Assembly (NCBI RefSeq): GCF_003286085.1
Contig: NW_020825491.1
Span: forward strand, 124,001-188,000
Direction of reading: 5' to 3'
Length of the DNA stretch: 64,000 nt
DNA from: Drosophila persimilis
Taxonomy: Eukaryota > Arthropoda > Insecta > Diptera > Drosophilidae
Shown: positions 1-10,096 of the stretch, piece by piece
Layout: every line of letters starts with the position of its first letter
How positions within the stretch are numbered: the stretch's first letter is position 1
Translations under genes and position numbers: made by a program
The notes under the pieces: generated by a model
Databases searched by the model: none
What the model saw: only the letters and a program-made list of their open reading frames with translations
Told to the model about the DNA's origin: nothing

Positions 1-2132
1 CTCGTTATGTAATAGCTCGGTCAAACTTTTCAGTTCTTAATGCTCAATGCTATATGATCTACCTATCTCGTTGCAGGATACGTTTTTCTCAGGACCCTAA
101 ACAGTTTTACTGCTTCGTAAACAGTAAGCGTAGAACGTCCGCACACCCATCCTCGCTATCATTTTGTAATACGTCGGCAAATAATGATCAGGCAATTGCC
201 GACCTTTTTGCCCAGTTTTTCCAAACCACCTATTCTGAGGAATGCTACTCTGGTCAACCGTACCCATACGGATTACCGAGGTCGAACGGCATTTTCAGTC
301 CCTTGTTAAATGAATATTCCCTACTTCAAGATCTTCGACTAGTTAAGCCGGTGTTTTCACCGGGTCCAGACGGGGTTCCAGATTGTGTACTCAGGTACTG
401 CGCCGAGGCTTTGTGTGGACCATTGCTTAAACTATTCACCCTGTCCATTGATTCCTCTTGCTTCCCCCCAATCTGGAAGGAATCGTTTATAATTCCTCTC
501 CATAAAAAAGGTAGCAAGTCTGATGCAAAAAATTATAGAGGTATAGCAAAGTTATCCGCTATTCCCAAATTGTTTGAGAAGGTTTTAACTCCGCACTTGC
601 AACATCTCTGCAAGTCACTTATATCTCCAACTCTGCATGGATTTATAAGGCGGCGATCAACCACCACGAACTTGTTAGAGTTTACCTCTTTCATTATTAA
701 AGGTTTTCAAGGTAACTTACAGACGGATGTTATTTACACCGACTTTAGTAAAGCATTCGACTCTGTAAACCATTCCCTTTTAGCACATAAACTTGACCTT
801 TTAGGGTTTCCGCCCAACCTCCTGAGATGGATTTCTAGCTATCTTTGTTCTAGGTCTCAAAGAGTCCTCTTCAAAAACTCCCTCTCTTTACCAGTAAAGG
901 TTTCTTCGGGAGTACCACAGGGCAGCCATCTAGGCCCCTTACTCTTCACACTCTTTATTAATGACTTGCCTTCAGTATTAACATACTCTCGAGTACTTAT
1001 GTATGCGGATGATGTTAAACTCTGTGTCCAGTACAAGGACATTTCATTTCATACTCGCTAGCAATCCGATCTCAATAGCTTTCAGTCATGGTGTTGTGCA
1101 AACTTGTTACACCTTAATGCCTCGAAATGCAAAGTTATGACATTTCATCGTTCTAGCCCTTTGTTGGCTCCCTACATCCCATTTGGGGGTTCTCTTGAGA
1201 GAATTACCCTGGTGGATGATCTGGGTGTTATGTTAGACCCCAAGTTAAAGTTTTCCGAACACATTTCTACCATGGTAAATAAGGCCATGGGCGTGCTTGG
1301 GTTTATAAAGAGGTGGTCAAAGGAAATTGACGACCCCTATATAACAAAGACTCTCTATACCTCGCTTGTTGTTAGAATACGGCTCCTGTGTATGGTGCCC
1401 TCAGTACAAAGTACACCAGGACCGTATAGAATCAGTACAGAAAAATTTTTTACTCTTTGCTCTGCGGGGCCTTAACTGGGATGCGGGTGTAAGACTCCCA
1501 TCTTACTCTAGTAGACTATTATTAGTAAACCTCCCATCCTTAGTTAACCGTACAAAAATGCTTGGTGTGATATTTAACCACAACTTGATCAGGGGTGACA
1601 TAGACAGCCCTGATCTGTTGAGCCGCATAAACTTCACGATTCCTATTAAACTGACTAGAAACTTTATACCGTTGTTCCTTCCACTTTGTAGATCGAATTA
1701 TTCCTTGCATGAACCGTTTAGGGTCTTATGCTCGGATTATAATTCCCTCTACCATATTATATCCTCCACTAATTCTCTTCCTCTTATTAAATTACTAATC
1801 CTTACACACCTTTCTAGTAATTAGTAATTGTAGTGGTATTTGTATTTTGTATTTGATTGCATGCTTAATTTCTTAGTAAGTTTAGTGCTAATTTTCCTCG
1901 AATGTTAGTCTAATATCTATCTTTCTTGCATGTTCGCGTTTGGTTCGGCTACGCACCGCGCGTCATGCGGCAGCGCCCCTCGGTCGGTTGGGCGGGAGGA
2001 GGGCTGCGTTTTGCCTGGGATCCGCGCGTAACAGCCTTCTGCTGGTGTCACACGGGCCACTTGACGGTGCAGTAATTGCATCGCCTCTTGAAAGATGCAG
2101 TCATTGCATGTCAACGTCCAATAAAAAAAAAA
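1..2132 (+). mobile_element. Non-LTR retrotransposon, 3' part (CR1/jockey superfamily)
   Basis: The window opens inside a retroposon. Reverse transcriptase coding sequence runs to about 1824. It is followed by about 300 bases of 3' UTR, including a GC-rich block at 1930-2080, and then an AATAAA-like signal that runs directly into an A-tract at 2121-2132. The A-tail marks the 3' end, so the element is on the plus strand and its 5' part lies outside the window. Just beyond the tail, minus-strand coding sequence of another non-LTR element begins, so this copy probably inserted into that one. No LTR is seen. The clade is not settled: the RT looks CR1/jockey-like and has no RNase H domain after it. 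Confidence 0.85.
54..1824 (+). pseudogene. Reverse transcriptase (ORF2 C-terminal part), broken
   Basis: This would reverse-transcribe the element RNA at a nicked target site. The visible RT blocks are a PGPDGVPD box near 365, a YRGIAKLS box near 535, SKAFDSVNH near 750, SGVPQGSHLGPLLF near 910 and the catalytic YADD near 1005. A C-terminal region that ends in a run of Ser/Leu follows. The frame is broken twice. There is an in-frame TAG at about 1059, after which the same frame goes on (LNASKCKVMTF), and a frameshift at about 1370-1380 into the frame that runs to 1824. The start of the ORF is outside the window, so the first ATG seen here is internal. The copy is inactive as it stands. Confidence 0.85.
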
Positions 2133-3211
2133 TTTTGGTGTTATTTGTCCTCTTCCCTATTCCCAAGTCTTTGAGCTCCCTCCATGTCCTTCTTGTTAAT
2201 ATTGCACTTTGAAACCTTACAGAATAAAAAGATTTTTTAGCTGTCAGTATTAATAGGTTGGTTTTTTTCCTTAAAGTTTTAAATTCTTGATACTGAACAG
2301 ACGTTCTGTAGCGTTTCCATTTGTTATATGCTTTGTCCCTTAATGATATATTGTGTGCAATACATTGATTGAACCATGGATTTTTCTTTTGTGCAATCTT
2401 TAATTTACGCAGTGGTACGAATTTTTCATAAAGACATGTTATGTGAGGTCGTAGTTGTTCTACTTGAGAATTAACATCATCCATGTTAAATATTATATTC
2501 CAGTCATATGTATTGAATTCGTCATTAAGTTTGGTAATGTCAATGCTCTTAAAATTTCGGTACCATATATCGTCGTCAATCTTTTTACAATTAAAATCAT
2601 AAGTCAGGAAAAGTAGGTCGTGTCTGGAAAATGTTGGGACAGATAACTGATCATAAAGAACGATTTTTTCTCTATCATTGACAAAACAAAGGTCCAATAA
2701 TACTTGCAGTGGTTGAGAAATGTGTTGGTCTACTATTATTGACTAGATGCAAGCCTAACGATCCCAGTATATTGCTGTTTAGATCCCCGATTATAATTAC
2801 GTCAGTATAGCTTACAGATAGGTCTGAAATTGCATCAATTACTTGTTGGTAGATTGTATTGCGGTGTGGTCTGTACAGACAGCCCAATAGTAATTTAAGA
2901 GAACTGTTAGAGGCCGATAATTCTATAAAAAGGTATTCTATTGCACTTTCTGGAGGGTGCTTGCATATTAATTTGGATTTGAGTTTCTTGTTTATGTATA
3001 CAGCAACACCCCCACCATTTCCTTCCCGATCAGATCGGTATAGATCAAATCCGGTACACAAAATAACATTATCACATAGATGCGGCATGAACCACGTTTC
3101 CGAAACACAAACTACATCAACATTCGATTGTTCAAACATATATCGGAACTCATCAATCTTACCATACAGACTCTGAGCATTTATATGACAAATATTTATG
3201 TTTAACCAGCG
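2133..3211 (-). pseudogene. CR1-like element: endonuclease and start of RT (ORF2 N-terminal part)
   Basis: An apurinic-like endonuclease that nicks the target for retroposition. Reading leftwards, the domain begins near 3200 (HINAQSLYGKIDEF). It goes on with a SETWF block near 3090, YRSDREGNGGGVAVYI near 3030, CLYRPH near 2880 and the catalytic GDLNSN near 2780. A frameshift near 2690 moves reading into a second frame (LDLCFVNDREKIVLYDQ...), which carries the H-D pair (SRHDLLFL near 2600) and runs through the EN-RT linker to about 2133. There it meets the poly(A) tail of the plus-strand element, and the RT itself lies beyond it or is lost. ORF1 of the same element is at 4489-5442, with DINE a in between. 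Confidence 0.8.
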
Positions 3212-3327
3212 TACGAATCAATATCCTACTATTCGTTGGAAGTCTATTCATATTATGGACCATTTAAAAGTTACTAAATAGCATATTAGCAGCACACGCA
3301 ATATACACAAATCAATTATAACTATAT

Positions 3328-4436
3328 AACGAGGGGGAACGTTGTGAGTTGCTGCGGACACCGCAACTCTACGGTTATACCCGATACTAAGTCAGTATGG
3401 CTCTCCTCCGGCAGACGCCGCTAATATTAAACGACACGACAACGAGTGCGTGCGAAAGAGACAGAAAATCAGTCTGAGCGTGACGTCGGGCGCTACGTAG
3501 CCACTGCAAATTGATTTGTTCCTTTTGGCTATAAAAATGATCTGATCTGATCCAGATTCAGCAATCTGATAGATATGGTCATTATCTATGATTCTGCGTT
3601 TTTAGTTTTCTCAAATCTGCAATATTGTGGATGCAACAGATTTTCGTCCTTTGTGGGGGCGGATGGGGGTGGGGCAAAATTCTGAGATATACGTTTTATA
3701 GTGACATCTTAAAGGAGTGTGTGTACCAAATTTGGTTACTCTAGTCTTAATAGTCTCTGAGATTTGTGGTTGCCTCAGATTTTCGTCCTTTGCGGGGGCG
3801 GAAGGGGGTGTGGCGAAATTTGGACACGAAACGGTCAAGGTCCGATATCACAGGAGTGTGGATACCAAATTTGGTTGCTCTGGCCCTTATAGGTTCTGAG
3901 ATCCTTGAACTCATATTTTGCAATTAGCAAAACCGACCATGAAACCTGTGTGTTAGAGAGAGACAGAGCGAGAAAGAATGAAATTGTTTTATTGATTCTG
4001 GCTAGAATAATTATACGATCTGTTTCAGAATTTGCACTCTAGAAGATATAGTCATCCTTTACGATTCTGCGTTTTCAGTTTTCTCGTATCTTTGAAATTG
4101 TGGATGCGACAGATTTTTGACCTTTGTGGGGGCGGAAGTGGGCGGGCGAAGTTTTGAAATATTTTTGTAGCAGTGACATATCACAGAAGTCTGGATCCAA
4201 AACATCGTTGCTCTAGCTCTTATAGTCTTTGAGCACTAGGCGCTTAAGGGGACGGACAGACGGACGGACGGACAGACGGACAGACAGACATGGCTCAATC
4301 GACTCGGCTATTGATGCCGATCAAGAATATATATACTTTATGGGGTCGGAAACGATTCCTTCTGGACGTTACACACATCCATTTTCACCACAAATCTAAT
4401 ATACCCCAATACTCATTTTGAGTATCGGGTATAAAA
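3328..4436 (-). repeat. DINE-1/mini-me Helitron-derived repeat, copy a
   Basis: A full-length-looking copy of a repeat seen at least seven times here. In its own orientation (minus strand) it starts ATACCCGATACTCAAAATGAG, where the terminal bases form a hairpin with GAGTATTGGGGTATA. It then has a TATATATA tract, a core of about 35 bases around TTGATCGGCATCAATAGCCG, and a (GTCY)n microsatellite at about 4250-4290. Three degenerate blocks rich in GGGGGCGGAAGGGGGTGGGG follow. The end has a subterminal AGTATCGGGTAT (the inverse of the start), a GTTGCGGTGTCCGCAGCAAC hairpin and CCCCCTCGTT. Subterminal inverted repeats plus a 3' hairpin are what is known of helentron-associated DINE-1. There is no coding capacity. 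It sits between ORF1 and ORF2 of the CR1-like element. Confidence 0.9.
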
Positions 4437-4488
4437 ACATAAAACCTTAAACTTCAACATTATATTACTATGGCTAAGGAAAGTTTTA

Positions 4489-5442
4489 CTAACGAAAAAG
4501 GTTATTCTGGTCTGTCTCAACTGGCCTGTTAACTGCACCTGGATCAACTGCTGCTAGCTCATCCTCGGAAGTATCCCGCAATGTTTGCAGGTCATGCATG
4601 TTATCCACTCTAAAAATCTTTCCAGCTGGATGCTTCTTAACATGCACGATCGCCCGACGAGTGAAAACAGCCGATAGTGCTTTTCCTTTTTTCATTTTCA
4701 TCGCCTCTTTGAAAACAGCCAGATTCTCTTTAGACAGCTGCTCATTAATATAAAACGCAGCCTGCGAGTCGAATTCCATTAGGTCCAGTGATAGCAGTTT
4801 TTTCGATTCCCTGCGATAGTTGCCAACAGCTTGCAACAACGCCGCCTTCTCTCTCACACTCTCTAGTCGCAGGATTATCACTGGATCAACAGCTGTTCCG
4901 TGTGTTCTCTGTCGGATCCTAAAGATATCTTTCACCCTTGGGAGGGGTGTTAGGTTAAGGGCAAAGCACATCTTGTTGAATCGGACCTTCAACATTTCAC
5001 CTTCTTCAAAGGGTATTCCATGAATACGGAGATCACACGCAATGTCCGCTTTGGTGCGCTCAACACATTGTGTGCTTAGATCTCTAACTTGCGCACGTAT
5101 TTCTTGCATACCATGTACCTCATTTTTGAGTTTGATAATTTGCTGCTCCATTTCGTGGATTACCTCACCCGCCTTTTCCAATTGCAGGACACGTTCAGTA
5201 AGTTTCTTCACATCTACTGCCATACCAAGAATTTGATTGGTCATAGCTGTGAACTTTTCCTCTATGGCCTGCAATACACCCTCAGACTTTAACGTATTTG
5301 CCGTGATTAGTTCAGCCTGCTTAGCAAACATTCTGTCCAGGGCTTTCTGAATATTTTCTGGTATTTCCTCAGAACTCTTCGAGCCCTTGAGATCAGTTCC
5401 AGATTTTTCTCGCAGACGTTTTGAAACTGGAGCCATGTTCAA
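4489..5442 (-). CDS. ORF1 protein of CR1-like non-LTR element
   Basis: An intact 317-residue ORF starting with an ATG near 5442. Its N-terminal third is basic and Ser-rich, residues about 55-140 look like a coiled coil with heptad-spaced Leu/Ile/Met, and a C-terminal half (CDLRIHGIPFEEGE...) resembles the RRM-like plus C-terminal domain of LINE ORF1 RNA-binding proteins. In that family the protein coats the element RNA in trimers. No CCHC knuckle is visible. It lies on the same strand as, and upstream of, the endonuclease fragment at 2133-3211, so the two probably belong to one element, separated by the DINE insertion and an intergenic spacer of about 170 bases. It is open end to end even though ORF2 is broken. 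Confidence 0.75.
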   Translation of the reverse strand: MNMAPVSKRLREKSGTDLKGSKSSEEIPENIQKALDRMFAKQAELITANTLKSEGVLQAIEEKFTAMTNQILGMAVDVKKLTERVLQLEKAGEVIHEMEQQIIKLKNEVHGMQEIRAQVRDLSTQCVERTKADIACDLRIHGIPFEEGEMLKVRFNKMCFALNLTPLPRVKDIFRIRQRTHGTAVDPVIILRLESVREKAALLQAVGNYRRESKKLLSLDLMEFDSQAAFYINEQLSKENLAVFKEAMKMKKGKALSAVFTRRAIVHVKKHPAGKIFRVDNMHDLQTLRDTSEDELAAVDPGAVNRPVETDQNNLFR

Positions 5443-5660
5443 AACGTTTTTCCGTTACGGTGCTGCTTGAAATACTGTTTTATACTGCTTGAACTACTGC
5501 TTTGCCGACTCTTTACAATGCGTTGCCAGTCACTTTGCTGTCTGCACTGCTTGCAACCTTTTATTGGGTATTGCTACGTTATTCTCTCAGTGACTCCGAA
5601 AGATCAAATGCTGGTTTACAGAGAGTGGTTCAGAACAATAACAAATATTCTTCTTCCACA
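5443..5660. other. 5' leader of the CR1-like element and junction with BEL A
   Basis: On the minus strand this stretch lies directly upstream of the ORF1 ATG and is probably that element's 5' UTR, with repeated CTGCTTG/CTTGAA-type words near 5460-5560. On the plus strand an open frame happens to run through it into the BEL gag, but its first roughly 60 residues do not look like BEL Gag. The exact junction between the two elements is not visible. I place it between 5600 and 5680. Confidence 0.4.
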
Positions 5661-6983
5661 CGACCTGCTTGCTTGACGGTCACAAAGGAAGAAAATTATG
5701 AAGCCCCTTGGGAAATACTAGTTGACGCATACAACAATCCCAGAGATGTTTCGAACACGGTACTGAACCGCTTCCTCAATCACCAAACAATTAATGACGA
5801 TCCAAAGTCATTAAAAGAATTGTATATAACAACCATAGAATCCCTTGCATCACTAAAGGGATTGGGCATCAATATATCTACATGGGATCCGATATTGATT
5901 GCCATTATCAGAAACAAACTGGATGTAATAAATAAGGCCTTGTATGAGCAATCATTGGGAAGCTCAAAGAACATTCAGGCGCTGGATACGATGCTTCAGT
6001 TCTTGGAGCAAAGAATTCGGGTTCTAGGAACCAGTAAGAAGCCACCAGCATCAAGGAAAGAGCCAAAAGGCACGACATGTGCATCAGCAAACACAGGGAG
6101 AACGCGAGCACCCTTATGCACATTCTGCAAAAAAGCAAGCCATTGGCTCTACGGATGCGAAGAATTTCGCTCCAAATCTCCATTAGAACGACTAAATTGG
6201 GTACAAAAACAAAAAATGTGCGTTAATTGTTTTAGAACAAATCACAAAACAAACGCATGCCCTGGTCGAAACTGCTTCAAGTGTGACAAGAAACACAACA
6301 CGATGCTACATTTGGAAACAGCATCAGGCGCAGCTACAGAATCAAGAGGCCCGACGGTCGGTGCAGCAAGTAACAATAGTTACAATCTTCTGGCCACAGC
6401 AAAGGTGGCAGTAGAAGCCAACAACGGGCAGGTTGCTAATTTCAGAGCACTGCTAGATTCAGGATCACAGATAAACTTGATCTCTGAACGAATGGCATCA
6501 ATGTTGTCACTCAAACTAAAAGACAAACCTTTACGGATCGAAGGAATTGGAGGTCAATCAAAGACCAGCAGAGCACGAGTAAATGTGCTCATGAAATCCG
6601 TTCACAATGGTTTTACGCAAAGAATTGAAGCTTTCGTATTACCACAGATAATAGCTGATCAACCAGCTCAGGCACTCGATTCAGATAGCTTAAACATACC
6701 AAGCAAGATCTCACTGGCAGATCCAAACTTCCATAAGCCAGGCAAAATCGACATGCTAATCGGAGCCGAGCATTACTACTCGCTGCTGCTACCAGATCAA
6801 CAGCAGCGAAGGACAGGAGGCCCGTTGCTACAAAACACGAAACTGGGCAGGAAAAGTCAAATCTGCCCACAATTCCTCACCCATTTGTGCCACGGGAGTA
6901 AACGAGCTCATGGAAAGATTCTGGACTCTGGACAATCTAGAGACGGAAGACAAACCACGCACTCCAGTGGAAGCACGGTGTGA
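5502..6983 (+). pseudogene. BEL A Gag C-terminus and protease
   Basis: From about 5690 the ORF shows the BEL Gag C-terminal region (EAPWEILVDAY...). It then has two or three Cys/His knuckles (CTFCKKASHWLYGC, CVNCFRTNHKTNAC, CFKCDKKHNTMLH) near 6115-6310. A retropepsin-like protease follows, with its active-site motif LLDSGSQINLI near 6450 and the IDMLIGAEHYY box near 6750, as in the DUF1758 peptidase of BEL elements. The frame is lost near 6840-6980, where coding passes into the overlapping frame that starts near 6910. The nominal start at 5502 lies outside BEL sequence, so the real N-terminus of Gag is missing. Confidence 0.8.
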
Positions 6984-8620
6984 AGCTCATTTTATAGAAA
7001 ATCTTCAGACAGCTTCAGGCGGCCGTTTAATTGTAAAGCTCCCATTTTCCGAACACCCTTCAGCCCTGGGGGAGTCTTTGGAAACCGCAACAAAAAGATT
7101 CCTAGCGTTGGAGCGGCGAAGCTCAACAGAAACTTGGAAGAGTTATGTGGACTTCATGGAAGAATATGAACGACTAGGACATATGAAGATTGTGCCAGCA
7201 TCAAAAGTTCCCAAAAGGCACTACTTCATTCCACATCATTGTGTACTCAAACCTGAGAGCACCACCACAAAGCTTCGGGTAGTATTCGATGCATCATGCA
7301 AATCAACATGCGGGAAATCCTTGAACGACATTCTGCAGGCTGGACCCACCGTTCAGAGCGAACTTATGTCCATTCTGCTACGATTTCGAATTCATAAGTA
7401 CGTATTCACAGCGGACATAGAAAAGATGTACCGGCAAGTGTGGATGAATCCGGAGGATCAATTCCATCAGATGATAGTCTGGAGAAACAATCCATCCGAA
7501 GAGATCAGGTACTATCGCCTTAAAACAGTAGCATATGGGACAACAGCTGCTCCGTTCCTAGCAACGAAATGTCTGGATCATTTGGCAATACATACAAAGA
7601 CAGACTACCAGTAGGATCAACAACTGGAGCAAACACAATTCCAGAGGCAATTCATGTTCGACAAGAACTAAATAAGATATTGCTACCGTCCGGATTCAAA
7701 TTGCGCAAGTGGTGCTCCAACAATGAGCAACTTCTCCAAGGAATCCCCAAAGAGGATATTGTAACCGATGTAAAATTAGGAGAGACACTAGATCACTACA
7801 GCGTGAAAACTCTGGGTCTCACCTGGATGCCGAAGAAGGATACATTGTGTGGACGAACACAGAAAAGCCAGGCTACACGCATCACCAAACGGGTGGTATG
7901 TTCCGAACTGGCCCAAATCTTTGACCCACTAGGACTCTTTGCACCGGTGGTAGTAAAGGCAAAAATCTTCATGCAACAACTTTGGGAGCTCAAACTGGAT
8001 TGGGATGACGAATTACCATTACAACACCAAATCGAATGGAAAGAATACCGGGACGACTTACAAACATTGAACAAAATGCAAATTCCCCGGCATATCTACG
8101 ATGGTAAAATTCCAGTTACCCAAGAACTCCATACGTTTGTAGATGCATCAGAACGAGCATATGGCGCAGCTGTATATGTACGCGCTACATACAAAAACAA
8201 CCAAGTGTCAGTAAGACTGCTCTGTTCGAAATCACGTGTGGCGCCGACAGCCAAACAATCGCTACCACGGTTAGAAATTTTTTACTGCAGTCCTCGGTGC
8301 CATTAACACAGTTTCAGGATGGTTTTGGAGTGATTCTACCGTTGTGTTATCCTGGATAAACGCATCGTCATTGGTATGTTGATGATACCTTTGTGGCAAA
8401 TCGAATAGCCAAAATCCAGGCATTAACAAACCAGTCACAATGGCGTCACGTGTAATCGGCCAACAACGCAGCCGATGTCCTGTCGAGAGGAATCGCAGCA
8501 AGCAGACTGGCAGATCACAATCTGTGGTTATATGGACCATTATTCCTGCACGGATCTCGAGACAACTGGACGAAGGCACCCAACATAGAACCCAGCAATC
8601 TTGAGAGAAAGGCTAAACAT
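6910..8620 (+). pseudogene. BEL A reverse transcriptase and RNase H, broken
   Basis: RT blocks are visible in two frames. The first (6910-7614) has the HHCVLKPESTTTKLRVVFDAS box near 7240, LNDILQAGP near 7320, FTADIEKMYRQV near 7410 and the YGTTAAPFLA box near 7540. The second (7569-8306) resumes with a LPSGFKLRKWCSN segment near 7690 and runs to the FVDASERAYGAAVY RNase H start near 8140. The YVDD catalytic block, expected between them at about 7600, is missing, so a deletion has removed the active site. From 8306 to about 8620 RNase H and connection remnants can be followed only through several frameshifts and stops (WFWSDST near 8320, NAADVLSRGI near 8465). Confidence 0.8.
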
Positions 8621-8626
8621 GTAAGC

Positions 8627-10096
8627 TTGCCAATCACACCCAGCGCACTTGGGGATGAATTATATACTTGCAGACATAGCAACTCGTTTCACAAACTGCA
8701 ACGCATTGTGGCATATATGTTACGCTTCTGCTACAAAACCAACAGAGCGAACACCACGACGCTCTGCGCAGAAGAACTGACTCACGCCCGCACTATAATC
8801 CTGCGAACCATACAACAAGTCGAGTTTACAGCAGAGTTAAAACAGTTCCAACGATATAAGACTGTGGATAGAAAGAGCTCGATCATATCGTTATCTCCCT
8901 TCCTAGGAGACGATGAGCTCATCCGAGTTGGTGGTAGACTTGAAGAAGCTCTACTTCCATACAACGCAAAACACCCAGTTTTGCTGCCTTACAATGACCC
9001 AATCGTGAAACTGATTTTGCGGGAGCTACATGAGGAGAACATGCATTGTGGTGCTCAAGCATTAAGGGCAATCGCAAGACAACAATATTGGATTATCAAT
9101 GACAAGACAATGGCTAGAAGCATCATCCACATCTGTGTTAGATGCACCAAAGCTAGGCCAAAGCTGATGCACCAAATCATGGGCAATCTCCCAGCACAAC
9201 GAGTCACACAAGCACGCCCGTTTCTTAATGCAGGCGTCGACTACTGTGGACCAATCTCGATCCACCATAAGATCCGAGGCAAAAGACCAGATAAGGCGTA
9301 CATCGCCGTGTTCTGCTGCTTTTCCACAAAGGCAGTACACCTGGAGCTGGTAAGCGACCTGACCACAGATGCATTCTTGGCCGCCCTGCGTCGATTCTTA
9401 AGCAGACGTGGGAAGTTCCAAACTATTCATTGCGACAATGCAACGAACTTTGTGGGTGCAAACAATCAGCTTAAAGAATTAGAAGACTCTATATTCAGCT
9501 CAAAGGCAAGTGCTCTGATCACGAATCATTGCAACAAAAAGCAAGTGGATTTTAAATTCATTCCTCCCAGGGCTCCATCGTTTGGCGGCCTCTGGGAAGC
9601 GGCGGTAAAATCAGCAAAAAAGCTGTTGATAACAACCACCAACACAGCCTCATTGACATTTGAAGAATTAAACACAGTAATAATCGAAATTGAAGCAATT
9701 CTCAATTCGCGACCCATCACTCCAATGTCAAATGATCCCACTGATACAACAGCGCTCACCCCAGGACACTTCCTGATTGGTGAACCATTAACAACGCCTC
9801 CTGACGTCAATACTGATCATCAAGGAAGAACATTGGTCAAGCGCTGGGAATTGGTATCGCGCCTAAAGCATTCATTCTGGAAACAATGGTCTACAGAATA
9901 CCTCCAAGAATGGCAAGCTCGGCATAAATGGAAGACCGCTTCACCAAACGTACCTGAAGGATTATTAGTTTTGGTTAAGGAAGACAACCTTCCTGTAATG
10001 AAGTGGCCAATGGGTCGCATCATTAAGACATATCCTGGACAGGACAACCACGTACGAGTGGTTGACGTTGACGCCGTTACGATATATGTGCCCTGA
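8627..10096 (+). CDS. BEL A integrase
   Basis: A 489-residue open frame that begins in the connection region. Its Zn-binding HHCC part (HEENMHCGAQALRAIARQQYW near 9030, CVRC near 9130) and the integrase core follow. The DDE residues are visible as GVDYCGPI near 9235, HCDNATNF near 9430 and GGLWEAAVK near 9580. The LTPGHFLIGEP and WPMGRIIKTYPG boxes, typical of the BEL integrase C-terminus, are near 9755 and 10005. Known role: joins the element cDNA to host DNA. The ORF ends in VTIYVP about 10 codons before the usual C-terminal motif, where an overlapping frame enters env, so a small deletion has probably fused the end of integrase to the env region. Confidence 0.85.
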   Translation: MPITPSALGDELYTCRHSNSFHKLQRIVAYMLRFCYKTNRANTTTLCAEELTHARTIILRTIQQVEFTAELKQFQRYKTVDRKSSIISLSPFLGDDELIRVGGRLEEALLPYNAKHPVLLPYNDPIVKLILRELHEENMHCGAQALRAIARQQYWIINDKTMARSIIHICVRCTKARPKLMHQIMGNLPAQRVTQARPFLNAGVDYCGPISIHHKIRGKRPDKAYIAVFCCFSTKAVHLELVSDLTTDAFLAALRRFLSRRGKFQTIHCDNATNFVGANNQLKELEDSIFSSKASALITNHCNKKQVDFKFIPPRAPSFGGLWEAAVKSAKKLLITTTNTASLTFEELNTVIIEIEAILNSRPITPMSNDPTDTTALTPGHFLIGEPLTTPPDVNTDHQGRTLVKRWELVSRLKHSFWKQWSTEYLQEWQARHKWKTASPNVPEGLLVLVKEDNLPVMKWPMGRIIKTYPGQDNHVRVVDVDAVTIYVP

